A stretch of DNA of 7,731 bases from an uncultured Clostridia bacterium (GTDB taxonomy: Bacteria; Bacillota; Clostridia; Peptostreptococcales; Anaerovoracaceae), in the NCBI GenBank assembly GCA_937889655.1, contig CALBZG010000093.1:1-7731 (forward strand), written 5' to 3'. Numbering within the stretch: position 1 is the stretch's first letter; each line of letters begins with the position of its first letter. Position numbers and translations under genes: made by a program. The notes beneath the pieces are model-generated. The model saw only the letters and a program-made list of their open reading frames with translations. It was not told where the DNA came from and did no database searches. This document shows positions 1 to 6,652 of this stretch, one piece after another.

Positions 1-47
1 GAGATATCCACTCGTGACTGGAGTTCAGACGTGTGCTCTTCCGATCT
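1..47. other. Illumina TruSeq adapter remnant at contig end (artefact)
   Basis: Positions 14-47 are identical to the 34-base Illumina TruSeq read-2 adapter as I recall it, ending in the familiar GCTCTTCCGATCT. Positions 6-13 (ATCCACTC) fit an index; read on the other strand it is GAGTGGAT, which I recall as TruSeq index 23. Positions 1-5 (GAGAT) are the end of the P7 flow-cell sequence. Biological sequence therefore starts at 48. The adapter was left on a read and assembled into the contig, so the true contig end is here. On the minus strand the adapter stays open in the frame of the adjoining gene and would add the false residues RSEEHTSELQSRVDI. Confidence 0.97.
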
Positions 48-1253
48 CAAATCTCTTAATATATACTCCGTTTCCAGAACATCGAAATTTCTAGTTGCTA
101 TCAAAGTGACCGGGCTTTCTATTCTCTGGTTTTCCGTCACGCCTTTAAGTTCAATTTTATGAGGTACTTGAACATTAACGTTGATTATTGACGACTCATA
201 CGCGCTATCCTTCTCGTCATAGGCGATTATTTTGACAGCCACAGCTCCGTTATACTCAACAGCAGGGGCCCATCGATAAGCACCCTTCGGATCCTGCTCT
301 GTTGTTAACATGCTTTTGCCGTTAGCAATATTCGTAAATTGATATTTTACATAAGCCGCTGAAAAATTAAGATTTGCGCTGATATCTATACTATCCTCAA
401 TTATTTGGTTTTGGTTAAAGCCAGATGAATAGACCTCGGGTATTATGTTCATGTTGACCGATATGGCATCACCACAAATAAAAATACCGTTATGATCATA
501 CAAAGCGCAGATCAAGACTTTTGGACCCTGGTCCCGCATCGAAGGCATCCATTCGTATGAGGCTTCAAAATCAGTGCCTCTTGCTACTACAAAAGCATTT
601 CCGTTTGCGGGATCCAGTAAAATATAGTCTATCCTGGCTGCGTTTGGGGGAATATCGGCAGGCGCATCTGATCTCAATATGGTTTTCCCGGTTATTGTGC
701 TTCCGTTTTGCAATGATCTGATTTTCATATCAAAAAACGACGTCAACTCAGTGTGTACTTTGGAATTTATTGCAACACTCCGGCTCTGTTCATCCCAGCC
801 TATGCCCACGCCTAATGCATTACTGATCAGCCGCAGCGGCACGAAAGTGCGATCAAAATAGATCTGTGGTGCAACATCGCTCAGATAGTAGTTCGGGTAT
901 CCATTGATGGAATGTTCGATAAGGTAGCTATCTATTCTAAGACGTATCTCCCGATCATTTTTTTTGATCAAAACAGTACGGGATTCACCGTCCCATATGA
1001 CATCTGCTCCCAGCTCTTCAGCAATAAATCGAACCGGAACGATCGTCCTGTCTTTCACGATCATCGGAGAGACTGATGGTTCGATCTCTCGGCCATCGAT
1101 GAAAAGATGAATGTCGGAGCCGGCGGGTTCCTGAGGTCCTGCATATGCCGGCAACACCCACAAGACCGCTAGTAGCAAGAGGATGACTGTCAAGCAAACG
1201 GCTCTCCGGAAGATCCGGCACGTACTGCCTGTTAAGTATATTTTATTATACAT
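48..1253 (-). CDS. Secreted stalk-domain protein with Ig-like repeats, C-terminus missing
   Basis: This is a 3'-truncated gene: 402 codons are readable without a stop before the adapter. Residues 1-38 form a signal peptide, with a basic stretch (RIFRR), a hydrophobic core and cleavage probably after AYA. Residues about 48-163 are a copper amine oxidase N-like (stalk) domain in two halves, each with the family signature (DRTIVPVRFIAEELGADVIW and DRTFVPLRLISNALGVGIGW). Despite the family name these domains do not imply amine oxidase activity. After this come Ig-like beta repeats of about 90 residues (roughly 175-270, 273-362, and 364 onward), sharing patterns such as YILLDP/YQFTN, YEWMP/YRWAP and a closing VNMNI/VNVNV. 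In clostridial relatives I recall, this layout precedes a glucosaminidase domain, so a cell-wall hydrolase is plausible, but no catalytic part is present. The start at 1253 has GGAG nine bases upstream. In-frame ATGs at 1286 and 1268 are possible; the first overlaps the stop of the preceding gene. It is probably cotranscribed with the DUF697 gene. Confidence 0.85.
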
Positions 1254-1262
1254 TGGTATGTT

Positions 1263-1266
1263 CTCC
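1263..1266 (-). promoter_or_regulatory. Ribosome binding site choosing the start at 1253
   Basis: GGAG on the minus strand lies nine bases before the ATG at 1253. The upstream in-frame ATG at 1286 overlaps the TAA of the DUF697 gene but has only a weak purine run (AAGAAAG) before it. The shorter start also gives the more normal signal peptide. Translational coupling from 1286 remains possible. Confidence 0.55.
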
Positions 1267-1285
1267 ATTGATTCATAAACCTTCA

Positions 1286-2284
1286 TTATTCTTTCTTGCT
1301 GCTAAAAATGTCTTTTATAATATCTCCTGTTTTAGTTGCACCGGTTTTAATTTTATCTATTGTTCGATCGATCGTAGCTTTTTTAGAAGCAGATGCGAAG
1401 GCTTTCACTATTGAAGCAGAATTTTGTTGTACGACTTTGCGCAATAGAACAACGGCTTCTAATGTAGCAGATCTTTTGATCAATCTCTTTTCCGTTTTTT
1501 GAAGCGATGAAGAGTATCGTCTCGCAATGGCTCCTACTCTAAGAGTCAGAAACGCATTTGCAGTTCCCTGCAACAGAGAACTGATCACAATGTTCACCAC
1601 CGCCGTCGCCCCGGGAACAAAGGCGCTTAATGTTCCTCCTATCAAAGAATCTATAACCGGCTCGATTTCATCATCGAGAAAATCCAAATCCTCAATTTCT
1701 CTTGCCATTAGAACAGTTACGGCGACATTGGCATATATATAGAAAATTTCCTTAATATTTGGTCTTTGATTGTAGATATGGCTTACTTTCCATATGAGCT
1801 TCGAAATGCTGTACATGACAAAAAGGCTGTCCAAAGCCCCGTTTTGGGAAACTGCTGTGGTAATAAAAACAGTCGAGGAAGCTTCGTTCATGACATCAAG
1901 TGTCTCCCGATCCAATACATCGATTGCTCCCTGGACTTGTTCCTTAAGCGGTTTGCTGTCATCAAAATTATAGCCTGCTTTTATAAGATACTTATTTTTG
2001 ACATAACGTTTTTTAAGCATAGTCAAATAGGCATTATAAGCAGTTTGATCTGTCTCATCCGGAACGGTCAGGGGCTTCTGCAATTTAAAGAAGCCAACCA
2101 TCGGCAGCAAAAACAATATGGCGAACGCGAGTCCCACTACTAAGGTAACCGCCTTGCCAAAGTCCGGGTCGATGGCCGATGTCATTACAAAAATCTGACA
2201 CAACTGGTTAATAATGATCACAGCCAGCAGAAAAAAAATACCCGCAGTTACCCCAACCAATACTTTTTTTATAGATTTATCCAT
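1286..2284 (-). CDS. DUF697 / YcjF-like membrane protein
   Basis: A 332-residue protein with two hydrophobic helices near the N-terminus (about 8-34 and 44-66), then a charged stretch (about 70-135). The next part resembles the DUF697 (YcjF-like) family: VFITTAVSQNGALDSLFVMY at 139-158, IWKVSHIYNQRP at 164-175, and YANVAVTVLMAREIEDLDF at 184-202. A weakly hydrophobic segment (about 211-240) and ANAFLTLRVGAIARRY (242-257) follow, and the tail is basic. DUF697 domains are often linked to, or encoded beside, GTPases of the YcjX/HSR1 type and may sense envelope state, but the biochemical role is unknown. No GTPase is fused or adjacent here. The ATG follows GGGAT with a six-base spacer. The gene sits behind a terminator hairpin, so it should have its own promoter, which I could not identify with confidence. 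It lies 32 bases before the truncated stalk-domain gene, so the two probably form an operon. Confidence 0.8.
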   Translation of the reverse strand: MDKSIKKVLVGVTAGIFFLLAVIIINQLCQIFVMTSAIDPDFGKAVTLVVGLAFAILFLLPMVGFFKLQKPLTVPDETDQTAYNAYLTMLKKRYVKNKYLIKAGYNFDDSKPLKEQVQGAIDVLDRETLDVMNEASSTVFITTAVSQNGALDSLFVMYSISKLIWKVSHIYNQRPNIKEIFYIYANVAVTVLMAREIEDLDFLDDEIEPVIDSLIGGTLSAFVPGATAVVNIVISSLLQGTANAFLTLRVGAIARRYSSSLQKTEKRLIKRSATLEAVVLLRKVVQQNSASIVKAFASASKKATIDRTIDKIKTGATKTGDIIKDIFSSKKE

Positions 2285-2324
2285 GTCACCATCCCGTTTT
2301 TATTCGATATGTTCCAGACTACCA

Positions 2325-2369
2325 ATTAAAATGGGCAGGCTTTCAATTTCTATAGAAATCTGCCTGCCC
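2325..2369 (-). terminator. Intrinsic terminator of the 2390-3706 gene
   Basis: On the minus strand GGGCAGGC (2369-2362) pairs with GCCTGCCC (2340-2333), an 8-bp GC-rich stem. A second small hairpin lies inside the loop (ATTTC/GAAAT around TATA, 2346-2359). The stem is followed by ATTTTAATT, a short interrupted T tract. It starts 20 bases after the upstream stop codon and faces the right way. The plus-strand side lacks a T tract (CTCTTTC), so it works mainly for the minus-strand transcript. Confidence 0.75.
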
Positions 2370-2389
2370 CTCTTTCAAGTAAGGCTATA

Positions 2390-3706
2390 CTACCACATAG
2401 AGATTAATACACCATTATCAAATAGATATACCGAATCTACATACTCATATTCATATACCCATAATTCGAAAACTGAAAATCTTGTGGTAAGCTTGGTGGA
2501 TTTATCTGCCGTGCTTTGTTTTTGAACGAGTAGCATGTCTTTTGTCATTCCGGTCCAGGCATTTTCTCCTTTTAATCTTTGCCATGTCTCGTCTGTCCAT
2601 TTAAAGGTTGCTTTTGGATCTTTTGTCAAAATAGTATAAATGTCTCCTTTATCAGGATTTAAAAGAGGCTCCAGCAAATCTCCAAATAGTATCAATCCGC
2701 TATACTGATCATTAATTGTGACTTTAAAAATTGTATCGCTGTTGTTTATGACGGTACCATCCAGTGACTTTTTGTCTAGAATTGCACTAAGAACGGAGTT
2801 TGAATGAATACCCATCTTGTTCCATACATCCAGATCGAAGAAGTGCTCGTCAACTTTGACCTTGATATAATTCCCTGTAGATTCACTTTCCTTGAGCAAA
2901 CTGCTTTCAATGGATGCGAAGCTGCCAGGTTCGTAAAACTCGGTTTTTCCATATGTACCGATCACTTTGTCGATATCGATCCAATAGGTCTTACCTGCGT
3001 ACGGCGATTGCAAGTACCAGCCTGTACCGTAGTGGGGAATGTTAAATTCAGGGACATTCGGCACCAGACGCCCATCAGCGCTGAATAATGTTACAAACTT
3101 GACTTCGTGATTGATCCCATTATATCTTGTTATTGCCGTTTTTTCGCCATTGATATATTTGCTTTCATACTCCTTGTATGGTTCAACTGTTTCATAACCT
3201 TCATAGCGCCATTCAATTATGTCGTCCCGGCTCAATAGTATGAGGTTGGAATTACCCACCCATACAACATGATAACCCATGTTTTCAGAAAGAAATCGAA
3301 GTGGTATCATCGTTCTTTCTTCAATGATTTTTGCAGAGACATCAAGAGTCTTCTCTTCCCCATTGACTATGGCGATATTGCTGCCGATGGTAAACGAAAT
3401 GGAAGTCCCTGTGGTCGTCCCTTCTGCAACATTATTGATTTCATCCCAATTCACTGTAAGTCCGAAGGCTTCAAAAATGGCACGCATTGGCACCAAAGTC
3501 CTCCCTTGGATGATTTGGGGTTTTACGTCGAAAACCAACTGCTCCCCGTCAAGGATCACCCTGATTTCAGGTGACTTTTGATAATCGATATTTTCAAAAG
3601 CTGTTTCACTGCCACTGCTGACAGCTCCATACACCGGTCCTTGCATCGTTGGCATTCCAACGATCATCAGCAAACTGAGTAAAATCGAAATGAGATATTT
3701 TTTCAT
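2390..3706 (-). CDS. Secreted stalk-domain (copper amine oxidase N-like) protein
   Basis: A complete 438-residue exported protein. Residues 1-28 are a signal peptide (MKKYLISILLSLLMIVG, cleavage near VYG-A). Residues about 48-159 are a stalk domain in two halves with the family signatures: IIQGRTLVPMRAIFEAFGLT (65-84) followed by VNWDE, and IIEERTMIPLRFLSENMGYH (127-146) followed by VVW. The remaining 275 residues are not a domain I recognise. They are rich in aromatic and acidic residues, with short beta-type segments such as GTGWYLQSPYAGKTYWIDID, and end in an unusually aromatic tail (ELWVYEYEYVDSVYLF). No enzyme motif is visible; a wall- or surface-associated binding role is a guess. The start is firm: AAAGGAGG lies six bases before the ATG. 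The gene follows the diiron protein gene by 72 bases with no terminator between and no convincing promoter, so readthrough is possible. A terminator hairpin closes the unit. Confidence 0.88.
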   Translation of the reverse strand: MKKYLISILLSLLMIVGMPTMQGPVYGAVSSGSETAFENIDYQKSPEIRVILDGEQLVFDVKPQIIQGRTLVPMRAIFEAFGLTVNWDEINNVAEGTTTGTSISFTIGSNIAIVNGEEKTLDVSAKIIEERTMIPLRFLSENMGYHVVWVGNSNLILLSRDDIIEWRYEGYETVEPYKEYESKYINGEKTAITRYNGINHEVKFVTLFSADGRLVPNVPEFNIPHYGTGWYLQSPYAGKTYWIDIDKVIGTYGKTEFYEPGSFASIESSLLKESESTGNYIKVKVDEHFFDLDVWNKMGIHSNSVLSAILDKKSLDGTVINNSDTIFKVTINDQYSGLILFGDLLEPLLNPDKGDIYTILTKDPKATFKWTDETWQRLKGENAWTGMTKDMLLVQKQSTADKSTKLTTRFSVFELWVYEYEYVDSVYLFDNGVLISMW

Positions 3707-3778
3707 ATTGAGCCTCCTTTATCCATTCAATCGTTATTGTTTGCCGAAATGCGTAATCAGGTTATATATTGAGTTTGA

Positions 3779-4264
3779 TCAATATTCGTCTCTCATGCCA
3801 AATTCCGCAAACTCGACCCATTCTTCCGACTTTCTTAACATTTCTGCTAAACCGTCCAGAAGTTCATAATGCTGTTCTTCCTGTTTAACTAGAAATTGGA
3901 ATATTTCTTTTTCCTGCATATCTTGCGTTTTCAACAATAAATCTTTATAAAGCTCTATACTCCTTTTTTCCATTTCGGATGCTTTTCTATAAAAATCTAA
4001 TTGGCTGGGCATTTCCTTGCTTTCGACTTTAATATCTTCCGCTTCTTTGAATAAGCTTTTATAATCAGTGTTTAAATCGGTATCTTTAAGCTCGAAATTC
4101 AAGGAGTTCAACTTGTTCTGTAAAATCCCGGCATGAGTTTTTTCATCTTCCGCCAGCGAGATGCATATTTTGTGTAAATGATTATTTTTATTTATTTCAG
4201 CTTGATCTCTATAAAATTTTTCGCCTTCTTGTTCCATTTCAATCGCATAGAGTAAAATATTCAT
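3779..4264 (-). CDS. Rubrerythrin/ferritin-like diiron protein
   Basis: A 161-residue, all-helical, cytosolic protein of the rubrerythrin/ferritin-like superfamily. It has the two-fold internal pattern of a four-helix bundle. The first half has AIEMEQEGEKFY (7-18) and EDEKTHA with E41 and H44; the second half has ASEMEKRSIELY (95-106) and KQEEQHYELL with E129 and H132. These glutamates and the two ExxH pairs are the expected diiron ligands. The C-terminal rubredoxin domain of classical rubrerythrin is absent, so an electron donor would have to be separate. The tail EEWVEFAEFGMRDEY fits the C-terminus I recall for short clostridial members. Relatives act in peroxide reduction or iron handling in anaerobes; which applies here cannot be read from the sequence. 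The start follows AGGAGGG with a five-base spacer. The gene has its own promoter at 4320-4348 and may be cotranscribed with the downstream stalk-domain gene. Confidence 0.9.
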   Translation of the reverse strand: MNILLYAIEMEQEGEKFYRDQAEINKNNHLHKICISLAEDEKTHAGILQNKLNSLNFELKDTDLNTDYKSLFKEAEDIKVESKEMPSQLDFYRKASEMEKRSIELYKDLLLKTQDMQEKEIFQFLVKQEEQHYELLDGLAEMLRKSEEWVEFAEFGMRDEY

Positions 4265-4319
4265 CGTTTCCCTCCTGTATTATGCTTCTTACGTTGGCTT
4301 TTTACGAACTCTTTCATTT

Positions 4320-4348
4320 ATTATAGCTTAAGGCACAGTTCACCACAA
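4320..4348 (-). promoter_or_regulatory. Vegetative-type promoter for the diiron protein gene
   Basis: On the minus strand a perfect -10 box TATAAT (4325-4320) lies exactly 17 bases from a weaker -35 box TTGTGG (4348-4343). Transcription should start near 4313, giving a leader of about 50 bases before the ATG at 4264. This falls in the 156-base gap between the aldo/keto reductase and the diiron protein genes, the longest gene-free stretch in the window. Nothing else in that gap is convincing. Confidence 0.7.
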
Positions 4349-4420
4349 TATATATCTGAATATTCTATCAAATGAGGCGCCTTGATTTCGATCGATCCCT
4401 TTAATTTATTTATACCGATA

Positions 4421-5584
4421 TTATAATTTCATAAACCTTCTTATTATGGATATCAGAGGTTTGAAGTAAATTCCTTCCAAAGCATCTCCAACTTTGGCCA
4501 TTTCTTCGCTGATTATGATTTTTTGAGGACAATGGCTTTCACATTTTTTGCATTTTATGCATAGCGATGCATTCTTCTTTTCAGTTTTAAGACTTGTCAG
4601 CATAATATATTTTTTCAATGCTGAGAATTTGCCTTCAATTTCGATTTCGTTATAACATGCAAAACAAGTTGGTATATCAACGCCTGACGGACACGGCATA
4701 CAGTAATTGCATCCGGTGCAGGGAACTTTTGTCTTTTCATCCAATATTCTTTTGACTTTATTGAAAATTTCCAATTCGTTTTGATCAAGATCGCCTGCTT
4801 TAGCATCAGACGCTATCCTGATATTCTCGTCTATCATTTCCATAGAATTCATGCCTGAAAGTACGACCATCACTTCCGGATGATTCCATACCCAACGCAA
4901 AGCCCATTCAGCCGGAGATCTTTTAATATGAGAAGAATCGAAAAGTGTATATACTTCTTTTGGTAAATTCGTCACCAGCTTTCCGCCGCGCAGAGGTTCC
5001 ATTACGATGATCGGAAGTCTTTTTTCATAAGCGTATTCCAACCCTGTTTTACCGGCCTGCTTATTCTCATCTAAATAATTATATTGGAGCATGCAAAAAT
5101 CCCAATCAAAAATATCGACCAGTTCGATAAAGATTTCTTTTCCTCCATGATAAGAAAAGCCAAGATTCATAATCTGCTTGCTTTTCTTCTTATCCTCGAC
5201 CCATTCTAAAAACCCCAAGCTAAGAAGTCTGTTCCAAGTCTGGACATCCGCAAGCATATGCATCAAATAATAATCAATATGGTCAGTTTGCAACCGTTCT
5301 AATTGAGCATTGAAAATCCTATCAAAATCCGTATATTTTTTAATCAAGTAAGGAGGCATCTTCGTTGCAATTTTAACACGATCCCGATAGCCTTTTGATA
5401 GGATCCTGCCCAAGACCGTTTCGCTGTTCGGATAGATATATGCCGTATCGAAGTAGTTCACTCCATTTTCGATGGCGTAGATTATTTGTCTTTCCGTCTC
5501 TCTTTCATCCTTCGGGAATCGCATACATCCAAAACCAAGAGTAGAAAGTTTATCGTTGTTTTTTAGATTTGTTCTATAATTCAT
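4421..5584 (-). CDS. Aldo/keto reductase with C-terminal 4Fe-4S ferredoxin-like domain
   Basis: A 387-residue cytosolic oxidoreductase. Residues about 1-270 form the aldo/keto reductase barrel with a complete catalytic tetrad: D46 and Y51 in YFDTAYIY, K75 in IATKMP and H109 in YYLMHM. Late barrel motifs MEPLRGGKL (195-203) and the segment around VVLSGMNS (240-247), which contributes to NADP(H) binding in the family, are present. The C-terminal part holds two cysteine clusters: C289, C292, C295 and C298 (VPCTGCNYCMPCP), followed by C307 and C310; then C342, C345, C348 and C352 (CIKCKKCESHCP), a standard 4Fe-4S pattern. The fusion suggests electron exchange between NAD(P)H, a carbonyl substrate and an iron-sulphur carrier; the substrate is unknown. 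The ATG at 5584 is preferred because AAGGG lies eight bases upstream. A GTG at 5593 would add three residues but leaves no room for that site. The gene follows the antiporter by 11 bases, so it is probably the last gene of that operon. Confidence 0.93.
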   Translation of the reverse strand: MNYRTNLKNNDKLSTLGFGCMRFPKDERETERQIIYAIENGVNYFDTAYIYPNSETVLGRILSKGYRDRVKIATKMPPYLIKKYTDFDRIFNAQLERLQTDHIDYYLMHMLADVQTWNRLLSLGFLEWVEDKKKSKQIMNLGFSYHGGKEIFIELVDIFDWDFCMLQYNYLDENKQAGKTGLEYAYEKRLPIIVMEPLRGGKLVTNLPKEVYTLFDSSHIKRSPAEWALRWVWNHPEVMVVLSGMNSMEMIDENIRIASDAKAGDLDQNELEIFNKVKRILDEKTKVPCTGCNYCMPCPSGVDIPTCFACYNEIEIEGKFSALKKYIMLTSLKTEKKNASLCIKCKKCESHCPQKIIISEEMAKVGDALEGIYFKPLISIIRRFMKL

Positions 5585-5592
5585 TACACACA

Positions 5593-5597
5593 CCCTT
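5593..5597 (-). promoter_or_regulatory. Ribosome binding site choosing ATG 5584 over GTG 5593
   Basis: AAGGG on the minus strand overlaps the TAA stop of the antiporter gene and is eight bases from the ATG at 5584. For the GTG at 5593 the site would overlap the start codon, so the later ATG is the better call. Confidence 0.6.
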
Positions 5598-6630
5598 AAT
5601 GATTGAGTTTTATCGCCAGATAAATAAAATAATAAAGAATAAATAGGAACCCCGTTAATCGTGATATTCTACCGTAAAAATAAGTCGGAATCAGAAGCAT
5701 AACAGATGCTCCGATCATTATAGATAGATCAAAAAAAATATCGTTGCTTGCCAATTGAATCGGACTTATCGCACCGCTAATGCCAAGAACAAATAATATG
5801 TTGAATATGCAGCTTCCAACAATATTCCCGACAGCTATGCCCTCCTCCTTTTTGAAAGCAGCTACCATAGAGGCCACTAATTCAGGAAGGCACGTGCCGA
5901 AAGAAACCACTGTGATGCCTATCAAGGCTTCGCTCCAACCTAAAATTTGTGCGATAAGCACTGCGTTATCCAGGGCAAGATTTGCTCCGATCACCAGTGC
6001 TGCAAGACCGATCACAAATAAAACTGTCTGTCTTGACATGGATGTACCTTTATCATGCCGATCAGTCAGGGTTTTGTGTTCCGGGACATCAGCCAGGGAT
6101 TCTGCAAGAATATCATGCCCTTCGATATAATCAAAGATTTCATCCTCTAATTTTGTTTCAGGTTTCTCTTTTTCTGATAGCCTTTTGGTCTTTCGAAGAA
6201 TATAAAAGATAAAAACCACCATTCCAGATGTAAGTATCGCGCCTTCCACTCTTGAAAATGTATTTGACGTATAGAGCATCATTACAACGGCAAGTTCAAT
6301 GATGATGTATAAGGACAATTGCCTTCTTGGAACCTCAGAATCGACATCCAAGGGGAAAACAAGGGCTGTCAGCCCCAAAACGATCGCTATGTTGAGTGTG
6401 TTTGCACCGACAACATTTCCAAGGGTAATGAGATTTCTTCCTTCGATCCCGGATATGATGCTTATAGCCGTTTCCGGCATGCTCGTCCCGAGCGAGACGA
6501 TCAGCAATCCCACAATATAGGAAGGTACATTCAAGATATGTGCGATTTTTGAAGCTGCGTCAACCATGACGTCAGCGCCTTTGACCAATATGATCAATCC
6601 TATGATCAATCCTAAATAAACACTTGACAA
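5596..6630 (-). CDS. Calcium/sodium antiporter (CaCA family, YrbG-like)
   Basis: A 344-residue integral membrane protein with about ten hydrophobic segments, close to the usual length of bacterial CaCA exchangers. It shows the inverted pair of alpha repeats that bind and move cations: first repeat SLGTSMPETAISI (46-58) with GNVVGANTLN (71-80), second repeat SFGTCLPELVASM (243-255) with GNIVGSCIFN (268-277). The conserved acidic ligands are E53 and E250. A charged, hydrophilic loop (about 147-199) joins the two halves. Members usually exchange Ca2+ for Na+ or H+ across the cytoplasmic membrane; the actual ion pair here is not known. The start is TTG at 6630: an in-frame TAG lies directly before it, no ATG is close downstream, and AAAGGCGG lies six bases upstream. 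The gene is 22 bases after the tocopherol cyclase-like gene and 11 bases before the aldo/keto reductase, which points to one transcript. Confidence 0.93.
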   Translation of the reverse strand: MSSVYLGLIIGLIILVKGADVMVDAASKIAHILNVPSYIVGLLIVSLGTSMPETAISIISGIEGRNLITLGNVVGANTLNIAIVLGLTALVFPLDVDSEVPRRQLSLYIIIELAVVMMLYTSNTFSRVEGAILTSGMVVFIFYILRKTKRLSEKEKPETKLEDEIFDYIEGHDILAESLADVPEHKTLTDRHDKGTSMSRQTVLFVIGLAALVIGANLALDNAVLIAQILGWSEALIGITVVSFGTCLPELVASMVAAFKKEEGIAVGNIVGSCIFNILFVLGISGAISPIQLASNDIFFDLSIMIGASVMLLIPTYFYGRISRLTGFLFILYYFIYLAIKLNH

Positions 6631-6636
6631 CTATAA

Positions 6637-6644
6637 CCGCCTTT
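6637..6644 (-). promoter_or_regulatory. Ribosome binding site for the TTG start at 6630
   Basis: AAAGGCGG on the minus strand is one base off the AAAGGAGG ideal and lies six bases from the TTG. The in-frame TAG directly before the TTG rules out any earlier start, so this site supports the rare start codon. Confidence 0.65.
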
Positions 6645-6652
6645 CATATTCA

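Noticed and set aside
958..965. Run of eight A on the coding strand of the 48-1253 gene, a possible slippage site
   Set aside because: The reading frame and both stalk-domain halves continue correctly across it, so there is no sign of a frameshift; a single 8-base run is common in AT-rich genomes.
1018..1221. 67-residue open frame on the minus strand inside the first stalk-domain gene
   Set aside because: It overlaps the signal peptide and stalk domain in another frame, has no ribosome site or recognisable content, and is a shadow of the real gene.
1766..2143. 125-residue plus-strand open frame opposite the DUF697 gene
   Set aside because: It lies entirely within the DUF697 gene, has no convincing ribosome site and shows no domain; it is a shadow frame.
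2297..2325. Possible promoter TTGGTA-17-TAAAAA before the DUF697 gene
   Set aside because: Both boxes match only 4 of 6 bases, and the transcript would start only about six bases before the ATG, excluding the ribosome site.
4311..4325. PerR-like box overlapping the -10 of the diiron gene promoter (CTATAATAAATGAAA)
   Set aside because: It matches roughly 10 of 14 consensus positions, but much of that comes from the TATAAT box itself in AT-rich DNA; the second half-site is poor.
4356..4420. Search for a terminator after the AKR gene, including the GATCGATC and GGCGCC palindromes
   Set aside because: These are short isolated palindromes with no extended stem and no T tract in the right place; ATCAA/TTGAT around a 10-base loop is too weak.
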